A stretch of 64,000 bases of DNA from Candidatus Nanopelagicales bacterium (GTDB taxonomy: Bacteria; Actinomycetota; Actinomycetes; S36-B12; GCA-2699445), in contig JBAOHO010000009.1 in NCBI GenBank assembly GCA_037045355.1, positions 62,001-126,000 on the forward strand, in the 5' to 3' direction. Positions 8,880-18,259 of the stretch are shown here, one piece after another. Position numbers and translations under genes: made by a program. The notes below the pieces were generated by a model. The model did not search any database, had not been told where the DNA came from, and saw only the letters and a list, made by a program, of their open reading frames with translations. Numbering within the stretch: the stretch's first letter is position 1; each line of letters begins with the position of its first letter.

Positions 8880-10361
8880 ATGGCTGTGACGCGACGCCAG
8901 ATGTTGACCGCAGCCGGAGCCCTGGGTGTCACCGCGGCGACGGCTCCACTGCTGCCGACCAGCGCCGTGGCGCACGGCACGGCTCCGGCGCCGACACGTC
9001 CGTCCGACGTCCTGCTTCCCCTGTTCAACAACGCTGCCTTCAACGGGCAGATCTCGTTCTGCTTGGGCGGCGCCAGTTCGCACACCGCCGAAGTCGGTGA
9101 AGTCATGCGGATGGTGCAGCAGGTCAACAAGAAGACCGGCAACCCCGGTGATGCCGATACCACCGCTGCTGACTTCGAAAGCCTCGTACAGGCGTGCATC
9201 GATCTCGGGGATCGTCTGGAGCGGCTGGCCAGACGTTCCGGTGCGAGGAACGCCGTGTCGTACCGACAGCGGATGATGCGGGCCTCGTCGTATGCGGCGC
9301 AAGCGCTGTTCTTCGTGCTGGGGGGAACCGAACCGGACAATGAAGCCGAGTACTTCCGGATCTGTCAGGACAGGTGGTTGAAATCGGCTCGGTACTTCGA
9401 CCGTCCGGTGCAACCGTTCGTCGTTGACTCCCGGTATGGAAGCATCCCCTGCTACTTCTTCCCCAGCCCGGTCGGGTCGGGCAAGAGGCCCACTGTGATC
9501 GTGAGCTCCGGCAGCGATGGGCAGTTGGTGGAGTGTATGCAGTTCGGCGTCACCGACGGTTTGGAGCGGGGATACAACGTGGTCCTGTTCGAGGGGCCAG
9601 GTCAGATGTCCCGGCTGTTCGAGAAACAGATCACCTTCACCCCCGACTGGAACAAGGTGATCGAACCGATCGTCGAACGTGTGCGCCGCCGCAACGACGT
9701 CGGATTGGTGGGTTTGGTCGGCGTCTCGTTCGCCGGGATGTTGTCCGCCCGTGCTGCTGCCGAAGTGGACCTCGATGCCACCGTCCTCATGCCCGCCGCC
9801 TGGAACGCGACTCTGGTCTGGGGCGATCAGATGGACATGAACACGGTCAAACAGACCCACAACCTGCCCCGAGCCGAGAAACAGCGGGCTCGCCGGGAAC
9901 TCAACTCCGGGTTCGCGTCCGAATGGCCGCAGTTCCCCCGTACCACTCAGTGGGGCATCTACAAGCGGGGCGAGATCTACAGCCGCCAGGTCCTGCGCGA
10001 CGCCCGAGCCGGACGCCCGCCTTCGGACTACTACCAGTTGCTGGAGAACATGCTGCCGTTCGTGTTCGACGACGACCTGCGGCGAATCACCCGGCCCATG
10101 CTGCTGACCCGCAATCAAGGAGATCAGTACTTCAACGGCGGGGCGGGAGTGCCGCCCACGCCCACGACGGGCAAGTACGACCAACCGACCTATGCCTTCA
10201 GCTTGTTGCGCAAGGTACCGCCGCGCCACAAGAAGTTCTTCGACTTCACGGCAGCACAAGGCGCTTCGCTGCACGATCAGCCACTGGCTCCTCAGTTCGC
10301 CAACGAGGTCATGTTCGACTGGCTGGCGCGGTTCCTCACGGCCCGACGCGGACTTGGCTGA
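8880..10361 (+). CDS. Tat-exported alpha/beta hydrolase
   Basis: A 493-residue protein. The N-terminus MAVTRRQMLTAAGALGVTAA, followed by a run ending SAVAHG, is a twin-arginine signal peptide, so folded export is expected. The mature part is an alpha/beta hydrolase of the long FrsA/dihydropseudooxynicotine-hydrolase-like type. The nucleophile Ser lies in GLVGVSFAGM, an acid candidate in LTRNQGDQY, and the His in GASLHDQ. The start is the ATG at 8880 because the signal peptide begins there; the longer open frame upstream overlaps the ABC-F gene. The substrate is not recognisable. Confidence 0.85.
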   Translation: MAVTRRQMLTAAGALGVTAATAPLLPTSAVAHGTAPAPTRPSDVLLPLFNNAAFNGQISFCLGGASSHTAEVGEVMRMVQQVNKKTGNPGDADTTAADFESLVQACIDLGDRLERLARRSGARNAVSYRQRMMRASSYAAQALFFVLGGTEPDNEAEYFRICQDRWLKSARYFDRPVQPFVVDSRYGSIPCYFFPSPVGSGKRPTVIVSSGSDGQLVECMQFGVTDGLERGYNVVLFEGPGQMSRLFEKQITFTPDWNKVIEPIVERVRRRNDVGLVGLVGVSFAGMLSARAAAEVDLDATVLMPAAWNATLVWGDQMDMNTVKQTHNLPRAEKQRARRELNSGFASEWPQFPRTTQWGIYKRGEIYSRQVLRDARAGRPPSDYYQLLENMLPFVFDDDLRRITRPMLLTRNQGDQYFNGGAGVPPTPTTGKYDQPTYAFSLLRKVPPRHKKFFDFTAAQGASLHDQPLAPQFANEVMFDWLARFLTARRGLG

Positions 10362-10548
10362 TCGGATCGACGCCGACCGCTGTTCGCGGTGCGCGTAGCC
10401 GGTCGCGGGAATCCGCGGAGCCGACTGCGCATTACCCTCATAGGGACCTGCACCCTGCGAAGGGTGTGGCGACCTGACGGGAACCTGGCTCGCGGGACCT
10501 TCACATCAGCCCGCAGTCGCGGGTCAAGCTCAAAGGGATCGAGGAACT

Positions 10549-12447
10549 ATGTCCCACGGCGGACCCATGGGGGGTGCCACCGCCCGCGTCGCCGCTTCCC
10601 GGTCCTTCTCCCGCGACCGCTCCGTGCTCAAAGAGGATCTGCAACCCGGAATCCTGCGTCGGGTGCTGTCGTACGCCCGGCCGTTCAAGTCACTGGTGAT
10701 CCTCTTCTTGATCACCATGGCGGTAGACGCGCTGCTGACCGTCGCCCAGCCCTTGCTCTTCCGGCGCATCATCGACGACGGCATCTCTCAGGGCAACGCG
10801 TCCGTGGTCACCACCACGGCCCTGTTGGTGGCCGGCATCGCCATCGTCGACGCGGGGGTCGGGCTGTGGAGCCGTTACTTGTCGGCTCGGATCGGGGAGG
10901 GGCTGATCTTCAACCTCCGAGCGGAGGTTTTCGACCATGTCCAGCAACAGTCCATCGCGTTCTTCACCCGTGCCCAAACAGGTGCCCTCGTCAGTCGACT
11001 GAACACCGATGTCATCGGTGCCCAACAGGCGTTCACGTCGACGCTGAGCGGAGTGGTCGGCAACCTCATCACGGTGGTCGTCGTACTCGTGACCATGTTC
11101 TGGCTGTCGTGGCAGATCACCCTGCTGGCGCTCATCCTGGTGCCGATCTTCTTGTTGCCGGCGCGCTATATGGGGCGTCGCCTGCAGGCCCTCACCCGTA
11201 AGCAGATGCAGTGGAACGCGGACCTGAGCATTCAGATGACCGAACGCTTCAACGTGGCCGGCGCGCTGTTGGTGAAGCTCTTCGGACGACCCGCGGAGGA
11301 ACAGGCGGTCTACGAGAGCAAGGCCGCCGGGGTGCGCGACATGGGCGTCAAGATCGCTTTGGCCAACCGCTACTTCTTCACCGCGTTGACGTTGGTGGCA
11401 GCGCTGGCCACCGCCATCGCCTACGGGGTGGGCGGCAACTTGGTCATCACCGGTGCCCTGACCCTCGGTACATTGCTCGCGATCATCGCCCTGCTCGCGC
11501 AGTTGTACGCCCCCTTGACGGCGCTGTCGAACGTGCGGGTGGACGTCATGACCGCGCTGGTCTCCTTCGACCGTGTCTTCGAGGTCCTCGACCTCAAGCC
11601 GCTGGTGGCCGATGCCCCTGACGCCCGTGAGCTGCCCCGCCGGGGTGCACCCCCGATCCGGTTCTCACACGTGGATTTCCACTACCCGGACTCCTCTCAG
11701 GTGTCACTGGCATCGCTGGAGTCCATCGCCCGAACCGGTCCGGATCGGGCAGCCACCGGACCTGTTCTCGATGACGTGTCATTCGAGATCCCCGCCGGTC
11801 AGACCTACGCGCTCGTCGGCCCATCCGGGGCTGGAAAGACAACGATCACCGCCCTCGTCTCACGGTTGTACGACCCGACCGACGGCGCCGTTTCGATCGC
11901 CGGGCAGGACTTGCGTGACGTCACGCAGGAATCGCTGCATGCCGCCGTGGGCGTCGTCACTCAGGACTCGCACATGTTCCACGACACCATCGGAGCGAAC
12001 CTTCGATACGCCCGACCGGATGCTTTGGACGCGGACATCTTGGCGGCCTGTGATGCTGCCCGGGTGGGGGATCTCGTCCGATCGCTGCCTCAGGGGTTGG
12101 ACACCATCGTGGGGGATCGGGGGCATCGGCTGTCAGGCGGTGAGAAGCAGCGGCTGGCCATCGCCCGGTTACTTCTGAAGCGCCCCGATGTCGTGGTGCT
12201 GGACGAGGCCACGGCCCACCTGGACAGCGAGAGCGAAGTCGCCGTCCAGCGGGCCCTTGCCACTGCGCTGGAGGGGCGAACCGCGGTTGTCATCGCCCAC
12301 CGATTGAGCACGATTCGAGATGCCGATCGGATCCTCGTCGTCGCCGATGGGCGAATCGTGCAGTCCGGCACCCACGACGAACTGCTGGCCGAGGGTGGAC
12401 TCTACGCGGATCTCTACGTCACGCAGTTCCACGGGACCACGGTCTGA
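10549..12447 (+). CDS. ABC exporter, fused permease and ATPase (half transporter)
   Basis: A 632-residue type IV ABC exporter half-molecule. The six-helix membrane domain spans about residues 40-340. The nucleotide-binding domain follows, with Walker A GPSGAGKTT, signature LSGGEKQR and Walker B VVVLDEATAHLD. A Gly-poor insertion (SLASLESIARTGPDRAATG) sits just before the ATPase core. It likely works as a homodimer exporting lipid or drug-like molecules. The 187 bases upstream contain a GNRA-capped hairpin at 10451-10466 (cacccT-gcga-AgggTG). It converges on the SURF1 gene, with six bases between the stop codons. Confidence 0.93.
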   Translation: MSHGGPMGGATARVAASRSFSRDRSVLKEDLQPGILRRVLSYARPFKSLVILFLITMAVDALLTVAQPLLFRRIIDDGISQGNASVVTTTALLVAGIAIVDAGVGLWSRYLSARIGEGLIFNLRAEVFDHVQQQSIAFFTRAQTGALVSRLNTDVIGAQQAFTSTLSGVVGNLITVVVVLVTMFWLSWQITLLALILVPIFLLPARYMGRRLQALTRKQMQWNADLSIQMTERFNVAGALLVKLFGRPAEEQAVYESKAAGVRDMGVKIALANRYFFTALTLVAALATAIAYGVGGNLVITGALTLGTLLAIIALLAQLYAPLTALSNVRVDVMTALVSFDRVFEVLDLKPLVADAPDARELPRRGAPPIRFSHVDFHYPDSSQVSLASLESIARTGPDRAATGPVLDDVSFEIPAGQTYALVGPSGAGKTTITALVSRLYDPTDGAVSIAGQDLRDVTQESLHAAVGVVTQDSHMFHDTIGANLRYARPDALDADILAACDAARVGDLVRSLPQGLDTIVGDRGHRLSGGEKQRLAIARLLLKRPDVVVLDEATAHLDSESEVAVQRALATALEGRTAVVIAHRLSTIRDADRILVVADGRIVQSGTHDELLAEGGLYADLYVTQFHGTTV

Positions 12448-12453
12448 CTGCTG

Positions 12454-13233
12454 TCAGCCGCTGGTGGACACGGGCTCATCGATCGGCGCCACCGTGGCGC
12501 TGTCCTGGGCCTCGCGGCGTAGGAAGAAGAACCACCCCCCGATGGCGATGGCGGCGAATAGGAGCCACTGCCCTGCGTAGGAGAGGTTACGGCTGTCCGT
12601 CGGTTCCGGTGGGGCAACCGGGCGCAGGGGGTCGTTGTCGGCAACGATGAAGAACGGTGCGGTGGCAACACCTGCTTGCTCGTCCAACTCGCCGACTGCC
12701 ACGGATGTGATCTGCGCGGGTGGGAGATCGGCACCGGCCCTGACAGGTCCCGGTTGCGAGACGCGCGCGTAACCCGTGACGTCGACTGTGCCTGAGGATG
12801 GTGCCGGCGGCGTCTGCGTCAGCCCCGCCGCGAGATCGACGGGGACCCAACCGCGTACCACCCAGATGTCGCGGGGGTCCGAGCGAAGCAAAGTGACGAC
12901 CCAGAACCCATTCGCACCGTTCTGAGGCTGATTGCGGACGAGAAACTGCTGGTCCGGGTCGTAGGTCCCGGTGGCGGTCACGGCCTGCCAGTCGCCGGGC
13001 TCCGTCAACGATTGGGCGGCAATGGGCTCGGCAGTGAGCATCGCCTCGACGGCCGTGAACTCGAGTCGCTTCTCCTCGGCTCGGTGCCATTGCCACAGGC
13101 TGAGCAGACCGAAAGCGATGATGGCGACGATGGCCGCCGCGGTGAACGCCTGCCAGCGCGGGGTCCGCAACAAAGTGAGCACAGCGAGCTCAGGTACCGA
13201 TCCCGGGGCGCCGGCCCTCGATGCCGGTGACAT
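12454..13233 (-). CDS. SURF1-family cytochrome oxidase assembly protein
   Basis: A protein of about 259 residues with a transmembrane segment near each end: AFTAAAIVAIIAFGLLSLWQW and WLLFAAIAIGGWFFFLR. The conserved SURF1 features are visible, including GLLSLWQWHRAEEK, the LVRNQPQNGANGFWVVT segment and VVRGWVP. SURF1 proteins assist heme insertion into subunit I of cytochrome c oxidase. The first codon is uncertain. A GTG at 13182, eight bases after the upstream gene stops, would give a protein beginning VLTLLRTPRWQ and may be the real start. It lies downstream of the DUF3099, tldE and tldD genes on the same strand. Confidence 0.9.
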   Translation of the reverse strand: MSPASRAGAPGSVPELAVLTLLRTPRWQAFTAAAIVAIIAFGLLSLWQWHRAEEKRLEFTAVEAMLTAEPIAAQSLTEPGDWQAVTATGTYDPDQQFLVRNQPQNGANGFWVVTLLRSDPRDIWVVRGWVPVDLAAGLTQTPPAPSSGTVDVTGYARVSQPGPVRAGADLPPAQITSVAVGELDEQAGVATAPFFIVADNDPLRPVAPPEPTDSRNLSYAGQWLLFAAIAIGGWFFFLRREAQDSATVAPIDEPVSTSG

Positions 13234-13534
13234 CGGCAGGAGGTACGGCCTGCGGCCCGTCCATCGGATCGTTCTCGCGTCCGGCGTTGGCCATGACCAC
13301 GGCGATGTAGGGCAGGAATACGGCTCCGGCCAGCAGAGCCCAGCGCAGCCACCCTTGCGCGATGACCGCGCCCAGGAAACACGCGGTGCGGATGCTCATC
13401 GAGATCAGGTAGCGCTTGGTGCGGGCCCGTTGCTCTTGACTCAAGGGGGTCTGGGCGCTCGTCACGCTGTGCACTTCGGTGTCGCGCCGGACCACGGGGC
13501 CACGGCCCGCGTCGAAAGGAGTGGGAAGAGACAT
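13190..13534 (-). CDS. DUF3099 small membrane protein
   Basis: A 114-residue protein of the actinobacterial DUF3099 family. A short polar N-terminus ends in SQEQRARTKRYLISMSIRTACF, and two membrane segments follow, closing with the family motif LPYIAVVMANAGRE. The function is unknown. The start is in a TGATG overlap with the tldE stop, so it is translationally coupled. The C-terminal end overlaps the longer version of the SURF1 gene. Confidence 0.88.
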   Translation of the reverse strand: MSLPTPFDAGRGPVVRRDTEVHSVTSAQTPLSQEQRARTKRYLISMSIRTACFLGAVIAQGWLRWALLAGAVFLPYIAVVMANAGRENDPMDGPQAVPPADVTGIEGRRPGIGT

Positions 13535-14901
13535 CAGTGCGCCTCGCTCGCTGTCGACAGGTTGAACTCCCGGACCAGCAGCGCGGGCATGGTGGCTCGG
13601 TTGAAATAGTCGCCCATTTCACGCGCCAACGTCCGCTCCTCGCCGCTTGCCTCAACGATACGGCCAAGCAGCGAAACCGGCGATTCGTTGAATCGGAAGT
13701 TCCCACTGCTGCCGACGATGCGACCGTCGCGCACGACGTAGACGCCGTCGCGGGTCAGGCCGGTGATCAGCAGTGTCTGGGGGTCGACCACGCGGTTGTA
13801 CCACAGGCACGTGATGAGCAAAGCGTCCTCGGTCCGCGCCACTAGGTCCGCGGTCGCGCCATGTCCCCCGGTGACCTTCATGGTGAGGTTGTCGATCCCG
13901 GGTGTGGCGGGGTGATCCAGCGCTGCCGCCGTGTGACGGGTGCTGATCAGATTGGTCAGCACGCCGTCGCTGATCCAGTCGGTCGGGGTCAGTGGAAGTG
14001 CGTTGTCGAAGGTGGACGACGAGTCCGACGACGCGGTCGCGACCTCGAACGGCCGGCACGCCATGGCGGGTCCTCGGTCGTTCGGATCACTGCCCAGGGT
14101 GATCCCCGGTGCCAGGGTCTCGCCAATCCGTGTCGCGCCCGGCGCTGCAGCAAAGACGCTCCTGCCCTCCAGTGCCGCCCGCGCGTCCGCTGCCCAGTAC
14201 AACTCGATCATCAGGTCAGCGGTCGCGCTGGGTGCCAGGATCACGCGATGGCGCCCGGGTGAGACGTCCATGACCGTGGCCTGGTCCGCGAGCCCCCGCC
14301 GCAGTTCCTCCTCGACTGACGTGAGGTCGACGGCCAGGTCAGGGTCGGCCCGTCCGACCCAGGAGGACCGCCGACCGTTGTCCGCTTTGGCGGTGAACTC
14401 AGCGCGGCTCTGACGTTGGACATGGCGCAGCCGCGACCCAGCAGTGGTGCCGAGGTAAGTCGTTGTGACGTCGTACTCGGCGTAACCGAAGTGACCGTTG
14501 TCGCTGGCCGCGCGGAACCACTGGCCCAGGCCAGTAGCCAGCGGCTGCAGCATCTGGGCATCCACATCGCCGGGCTCCAGGGTCCAATCGGATCCGGTCG
14601 TGCCATCAGGCAGGAGGGCGCGATCGTCGCTGGGTTGCGACCCCAGCGCGGAATCCCGAGCCGATGCGACGAGCCGGGCCACGTCACTCCGGCTCGCGAC
14701 CTGACCCGACGCAGTCGCCGTGCCCCCGTCCGGGTGCATCGCCACCACGTCCACCTGACGCTGAGTGATGGCGCCGTTGGTTGTCAGGGCGCTGCCCGCC
14801 CAGCGCAGGTTCAACTGAGCCGCATGGGAGACCACGACAGCCAACTGACAACCGTTGGCGCGCGCCAACGCGGCCTCGACGATCTCCTGCGGGGTCATCA
14901 T
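13534..14901 (-). CDS. tldE: TldE/PmbA-family metalloprotease subunit
   Basis: A 455-residue protein of the TldD/PmbA family, in the subunit lacking the HExxxH zinc motif. It carries the family segments ALTTNGAITQRQVDVVAMHPDGG near the N-terminus, GRHRVILAPSATADLM in the middle, and LITGLTRDGVYVVRDGRIVGSSGNFRFNESP near the end. With TldD it forms a heterodimeric protease that degrades unstructured peptides and matures some modified peptides. The start is the first ATG of ATGATGA at 14901, overlapping the tldD stop. A longer in-frame extension upstream runs through tldD and is rejected. The apparent partner tldD is frameshifted. Confidence 0.92.
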   Translation of the reverse strand: MMTPQEIVEAALARANGCQLAVVVSHAAQLNLRWAGSALTTNGAITQRQVDVVAMHPDGGTATASGQVASRSDVARLVASARDSALGSQPSDDRALLPDGTTGSDWTLEPGDVDAQMLQPLATGLGQWFRAASDNGHFGYAEYDVTTTYLGTTAGSRLRHVQRQSRAEFTAKADNGRRSSWVGRADPDLAVDLTSVEEELRRGLADQATVMDVSPGRHRVILAPSATADLMIELYWAADARAALEGRSVFAAAPGATRIGETLAPGITLGSDPNDRGPAMACRPFEVATASSDSSSTFDNALPLTPTDWISDGVLTNLISTRHTAAALDHPATPGIDNLTMKVTGGHGATADLVARTEDALLITCLWYNRVVDPQTLLITGLTRDGVYVVRDGRIVGSSGNFRFNESPVSLLGRIVEASGEERTLAREMGDYFNRATMPALLVREFNLSTASEAH

Positions 14902-16368
14902 CGGCCCGCCTCCGCCGCGGCGTTGAGCACGTTCACCTGGTCGAAGACCGCCGGCGGACAACCGTGCGAGACCGGGGCCACCTGGCCCGGCTGTCCCTTG
15001 CCGCAGTTCACTGCCCCGCCCAGGTGATAGGTGTCCGGCCCCCCCAGGGCTACCAGAGATCGCCAGAACTGCGGTGTGCTGCCCTGATAGGCGACATCGC
15101 GGACCGGGCCCGCCAGCCGTCCACTGCGGATACGTTCGAAGCGCTGCCCGGTGAACTGGAAGTTGTAGCGCTGCATGTCGATAGACCAGGACCCGTCGCC
15201 CACCACCAGAATCCCGTCCTCCACGCCCGCCACCAGATCGTCGAGGCTACCGCCGGCCGGGTCGGCCAGCAGGCTGACGTTGGGCATGCGTTGAATCGGC
15301 ACATGAGAGCCCGAGTCGGCGTACGCGCAGCCATTGCTGCGCACGCGACCCAGATCCGCGGCCATCGCGCGATCCAACTGCACATCGACCAGTACTCCGT
15401 CTGCGATCAGCGGCCAGGACTGTGCCGCCACCCCCTCGTCGTCCCACCCCACGGAAGCCAATCCGCGTTCAGTGGTCCGATCCGCTTCGATGTTCATGAG
15501 ATCGGATCCGTACCGCAGTGAGCCGATGCCGTCGACGGGAACGAAAGACGTGCCCGCGTAGTTGGCCTCGTAGCCGCGGATACGATCGAGCTCGGTGGCG
15601 TGACCCACGGACTCGTGGATCGTCAGCCACAGGTTGGTGGGGTGTACGACCAGCGTGTAGCGCCCGGGCTCGACGCTGGGGGCTGTGACCTTCGCGTTCA
15701 AGTGTCCCGGGAGCTCGGCCAGCTCCGACTCCCAGTCGTATCCGTCGGGGCCCGTGAAATGCTCCCAACCCCGTCCGGCGGGTGGTGCGATCGTACGCAT
15801 GCTGTCGAAGCCTGGCCCGGAGACGTTGATACCGGTGAACTCCGCGTGGGTACGGACCCGCTGTTGGTGGGTCCGGGTGCCGGCTGAGTCGGCGTACCGG
15901 ACTTCCTCGCACACGGCCATGGCATAGGACTCGGCGTGGTCGACCCCGGTCGCGCCGAGCAGCAGGTCGTTCCCCCAGGTCAGGAAGTCGGCTCGTTGCC
16001 GGGCGCTCAGGGTGAACGGGTCGACAGCTGGCTCCGCTGTGCCATTCGCCCACATGAACCGGTTCGTCGGCCATCGTCACCGGAGTGACGACAGTGGGCT
16101 GCGCGACGATGGCCAAGTCGACGGCCCGCTGCAGGGCAGCCGCCGCTGAAGAGGGGGACAGGTCATCGGTGGAGGCAAATCCCCAACACCCGTCACGCAG
16201 GACCCTCAGTCCCAGGGACAGTGATTCGTGGTCGACGTCTGCTTGCGGTTCCCGATCGCGCCGGCTGTGTACCGCGGTCCGGGTCCGGACCAGTCGAGCT
16301 GACGCGTACTCGCATCCCGCCGCCGATGCCGCGAGTCGGGCCAACTCATCGAGGTCAAGGTCCCGCAT
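14898..16368 (-). pseudogene. tldD: TldD zinc metalloprotease, split by an apparent 1-base insertion
   Basis: The N-terminal part (MRDLDLDELARLAASAAGCEYASARLV... to EPVHVGEW, starting at 16368) and the C-terminal part (from about TAEPAVDPFTLSARQ to AAEAGR) lie in different frames. Removing one C, the complement of base 16041, joins GEW directly to TAEPAVDPF and restores one open frame of about 489 residues. Nothing else in the gene is damaged, and the zinc motif TIHESVGHATELDR is intact. Left as written, an in-frame ATG at 16055 could start a 385-residue C-terminal fragment. This is either a sequencing error or a recent mutation. The family cleaves unfolded peptides together with TldE, encoded immediately downstream. 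Confidence 0.88.
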
Positions 16369-16435
16369 CCACCCATCCTGCCGTATCGAGCCCAACCCTC
16401 GGCCGACCGCGCCGGTCATCGGGCAGGATGTCGCC

Positions 16436-16954
16436 ATGTCCGCAACCGACCGCACCTTGATCATCCTGCGCCACGCGAAATCCGACTATCCGCCGGGAGT
16501 TCCTGACCACCAGCGACCGTTGAATGGGCGGGGGCGTCGGGATGCGCCGGCGGCTGGGCGATGGTTGGCGGAGTCGGGTCACCGGATCGACCGAGCGGTC
16601 GTGTCGACGGCGGAACGGACCCGCCAGACCTGGGCGCTGGCTGCGGAGCAGCTCGGAGAATCGGTACCCACCGGATTCGACGAACGGATCTATCTGGCCA
16701 GTTGGGGACAGCTTCTGCAAGTGGTCGCCGAATGTCCCGAGGAGGTGGCCACCCTGGTCCTCGTGGGACACAACCCCGGCTGCGAGGATCTGGCCGCCGG
16801 GCTGGCCGGGCCGGGCAGCGGGTCCGGACTCCTTGCCCGGATGGAGGTCAAGTACCCGACCAGCGCGATCGCCGTCCTCAGTCTGAATGACCCCTGGTCG
16901 CAGTTGCGCCCCGCCGGCGCGGCCCTGCGCAACTTCGTCGTGCCGCGCGGTTGA
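16436..16954 (+). CDS. SixA-type histidine phosphatase
   Basis: A 172-residue protein of the phosphoglycerate-mutase-like histidine phosphatase superfamily. The catalytic LRHAKSD motif is at residues 11-17, in the RHG position. It is followed by a conserved RPLNGRGRRDA, STAERTRQTW and the second histidine in LVLVGHNPGCEDL. The closest named type is the phosphohistidine phosphatase SixA. The substrate here is unknown. The start is the ATG at 16436, where homology begins. It is divergent from tldD and convergent with serB. Confidence 0.9.
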   Translation: MSATDRTLIILRHAKSDYPPGVPDHQRPLNGRGRRDAPAAGRWLAESGHRIDRAVVSTAERTRQTWALAAEQLGESVPTGFDERIYLASWGQLLQVVAECPEEVATLVLVGHNPGCEDLAAGLAGPGSGSGLLARMEVKYPTSAIAVLSLNDPWSQLRPAGAALRNFVVPRG

Positions 16955-17014
16955 AGGCGCGTCGGCATCTCTTCGGCATCTCGGAAGCCTGATGCCCGGG
17001 TGGATTGCCTTCCG

Positions 17015-18224
17015 TCACGCGTTCCCTAAAGACGCCTGCGCGTCGGCGGTTGGGGCAGATGCCTGCGCGTCGGCCGCCTCGATCTCCTCGCGGGGCATCC
17101 CGAGCAGGAATAGCACGCTGTCCAGGAATGGCACGTTCACGGAGGTGTCGGCGGCCTGCCGCACGACTGGTTTGGCATTGAACGCCACGCCGAGTCCGGC
17201 GGCGGCCATCATGTCCAGGTCGTTGGCGCCGTCACCGATCGCCACCGTGCGTGCGATAGGGACGCCGGTCTCCGCGGCGAACTCCCGCAGGGCCGCTGCC
17301 TTGCCGGCGCGGTCGACGATCGGACCGATGACGCGACCGGTCAAGTAGCCGTCGCGGACCTCCAGACGATTGGCGCGCACCAGGTTGACCCCCAGATCCG
17401 TCGGCGATCGGTTGGACCACCTCAATGAAGCCACCACTGACCAGGGCCACCTCATGGCCGAGCCGGATCAAGGTCCGGCACAGGGTCCGTGCACCGGGTG
17501 TCAGCCGGACTTTGGCGCGGACCTCGTCCACGACCGACTCCGGCGCGCCGGCAAGCAGGGCGACACGCTCGGTGAGTGACTGAGCGAAATCGATCTCGCC
17601 CTTCATGGCACGCTCGGTGATCGCAGCGACTCGGTCGAGGTTGCCGGTGTGGTCGGCGAGTAGTTCGATCACCTCGTCCTGGATCACGGTGGAGTCGACG
17701 TCGAGGACTACCAGGCGGCGACCGAACCGGTCCAGCCCCACGGGCTGGACGGAGATGTCGACCCCGACGTCTCGCGCGGCTGCGGTCACGGAGGCGCGGA
17801 TGACGTCCAGGGTCGGGCCGCCCGCAACGAATTCCACCGCAGTCACCGGATAGTCGGCGATCCGGTCGACGCGCTCGATGTTGCCGCCGCAGTCGGCGAT
17901 GGCTCGAGATACTGCCGCCACGTCGGCAGGAGCCAACGGTGCGGCGATCACCGTGATTCGGTGCCGCAGTCCCTGATGTCGGTTGGGCAGGTCATCGGCA
18001 ACGCTGACATCGAGGTCGAGGTCGAGATCTGTGGCCACTGCCTGCAGGCTGCGGGTCAGCGCCGCGACTTCATCGGGGCGCGTGCGTAACAGGACCATCT
18101 GGACGAGACGACCCTGCAGCACTGATTGCCCCACGTCCAGGACGTCGCCGGTCAGGGCTGTGAAGACGCGGGCGGTGAGCCCCGGCCGGTCGTGGCCACT
18201 GAGAGTGATGAGTAGCGTCGTCAT
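17015..18224 (-). pseudogene. serB: SerB phosphoserine phosphatase, split by an apparent 1-base insertion
   Basis: From the ATG at 18224 the protein runs through two ACT-like domains (MTTLLITLSGHDRPGL onward) into the HAD phosphatase core. DVDSTVIQDEV is the DxDST nucleophile motif, and the frame continues to VSGGFIEVVQPIAD. The rest (DLGVNLVRANRLEVRDGYLTGRV..., GDGANDLDMM) is in the next frame. Deleting one G, the complement of 17399-17400, turns GCC GAC G GAT CTG into GCC GAC GAT CTG and restores a protein of about 402 residues. All HAD motifs would then be present. SerB makes L-serine from phosphoserine. The C-terminus ends in a repetitive ADAQAS tail. Confidence 0.88.
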
Positions 18225-18259
18225 GACAACAGCCACCGTACCGGGGTTGAGATCACGCC

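Noticed and set aside
8715..10274. 519-residue reverse-strand ORF
   Set aside because: It is the antisense shadow of the ABC-F end and the Tat hydrolase; its translation is His/Gly/Arg-rich without domains.
10451..10466. Riboswitch upstream of the ABC exporter
   Set aside because: Only a simple GNRA-capped 6-base hairpin is seen; the flanks match no aptamer that I know.
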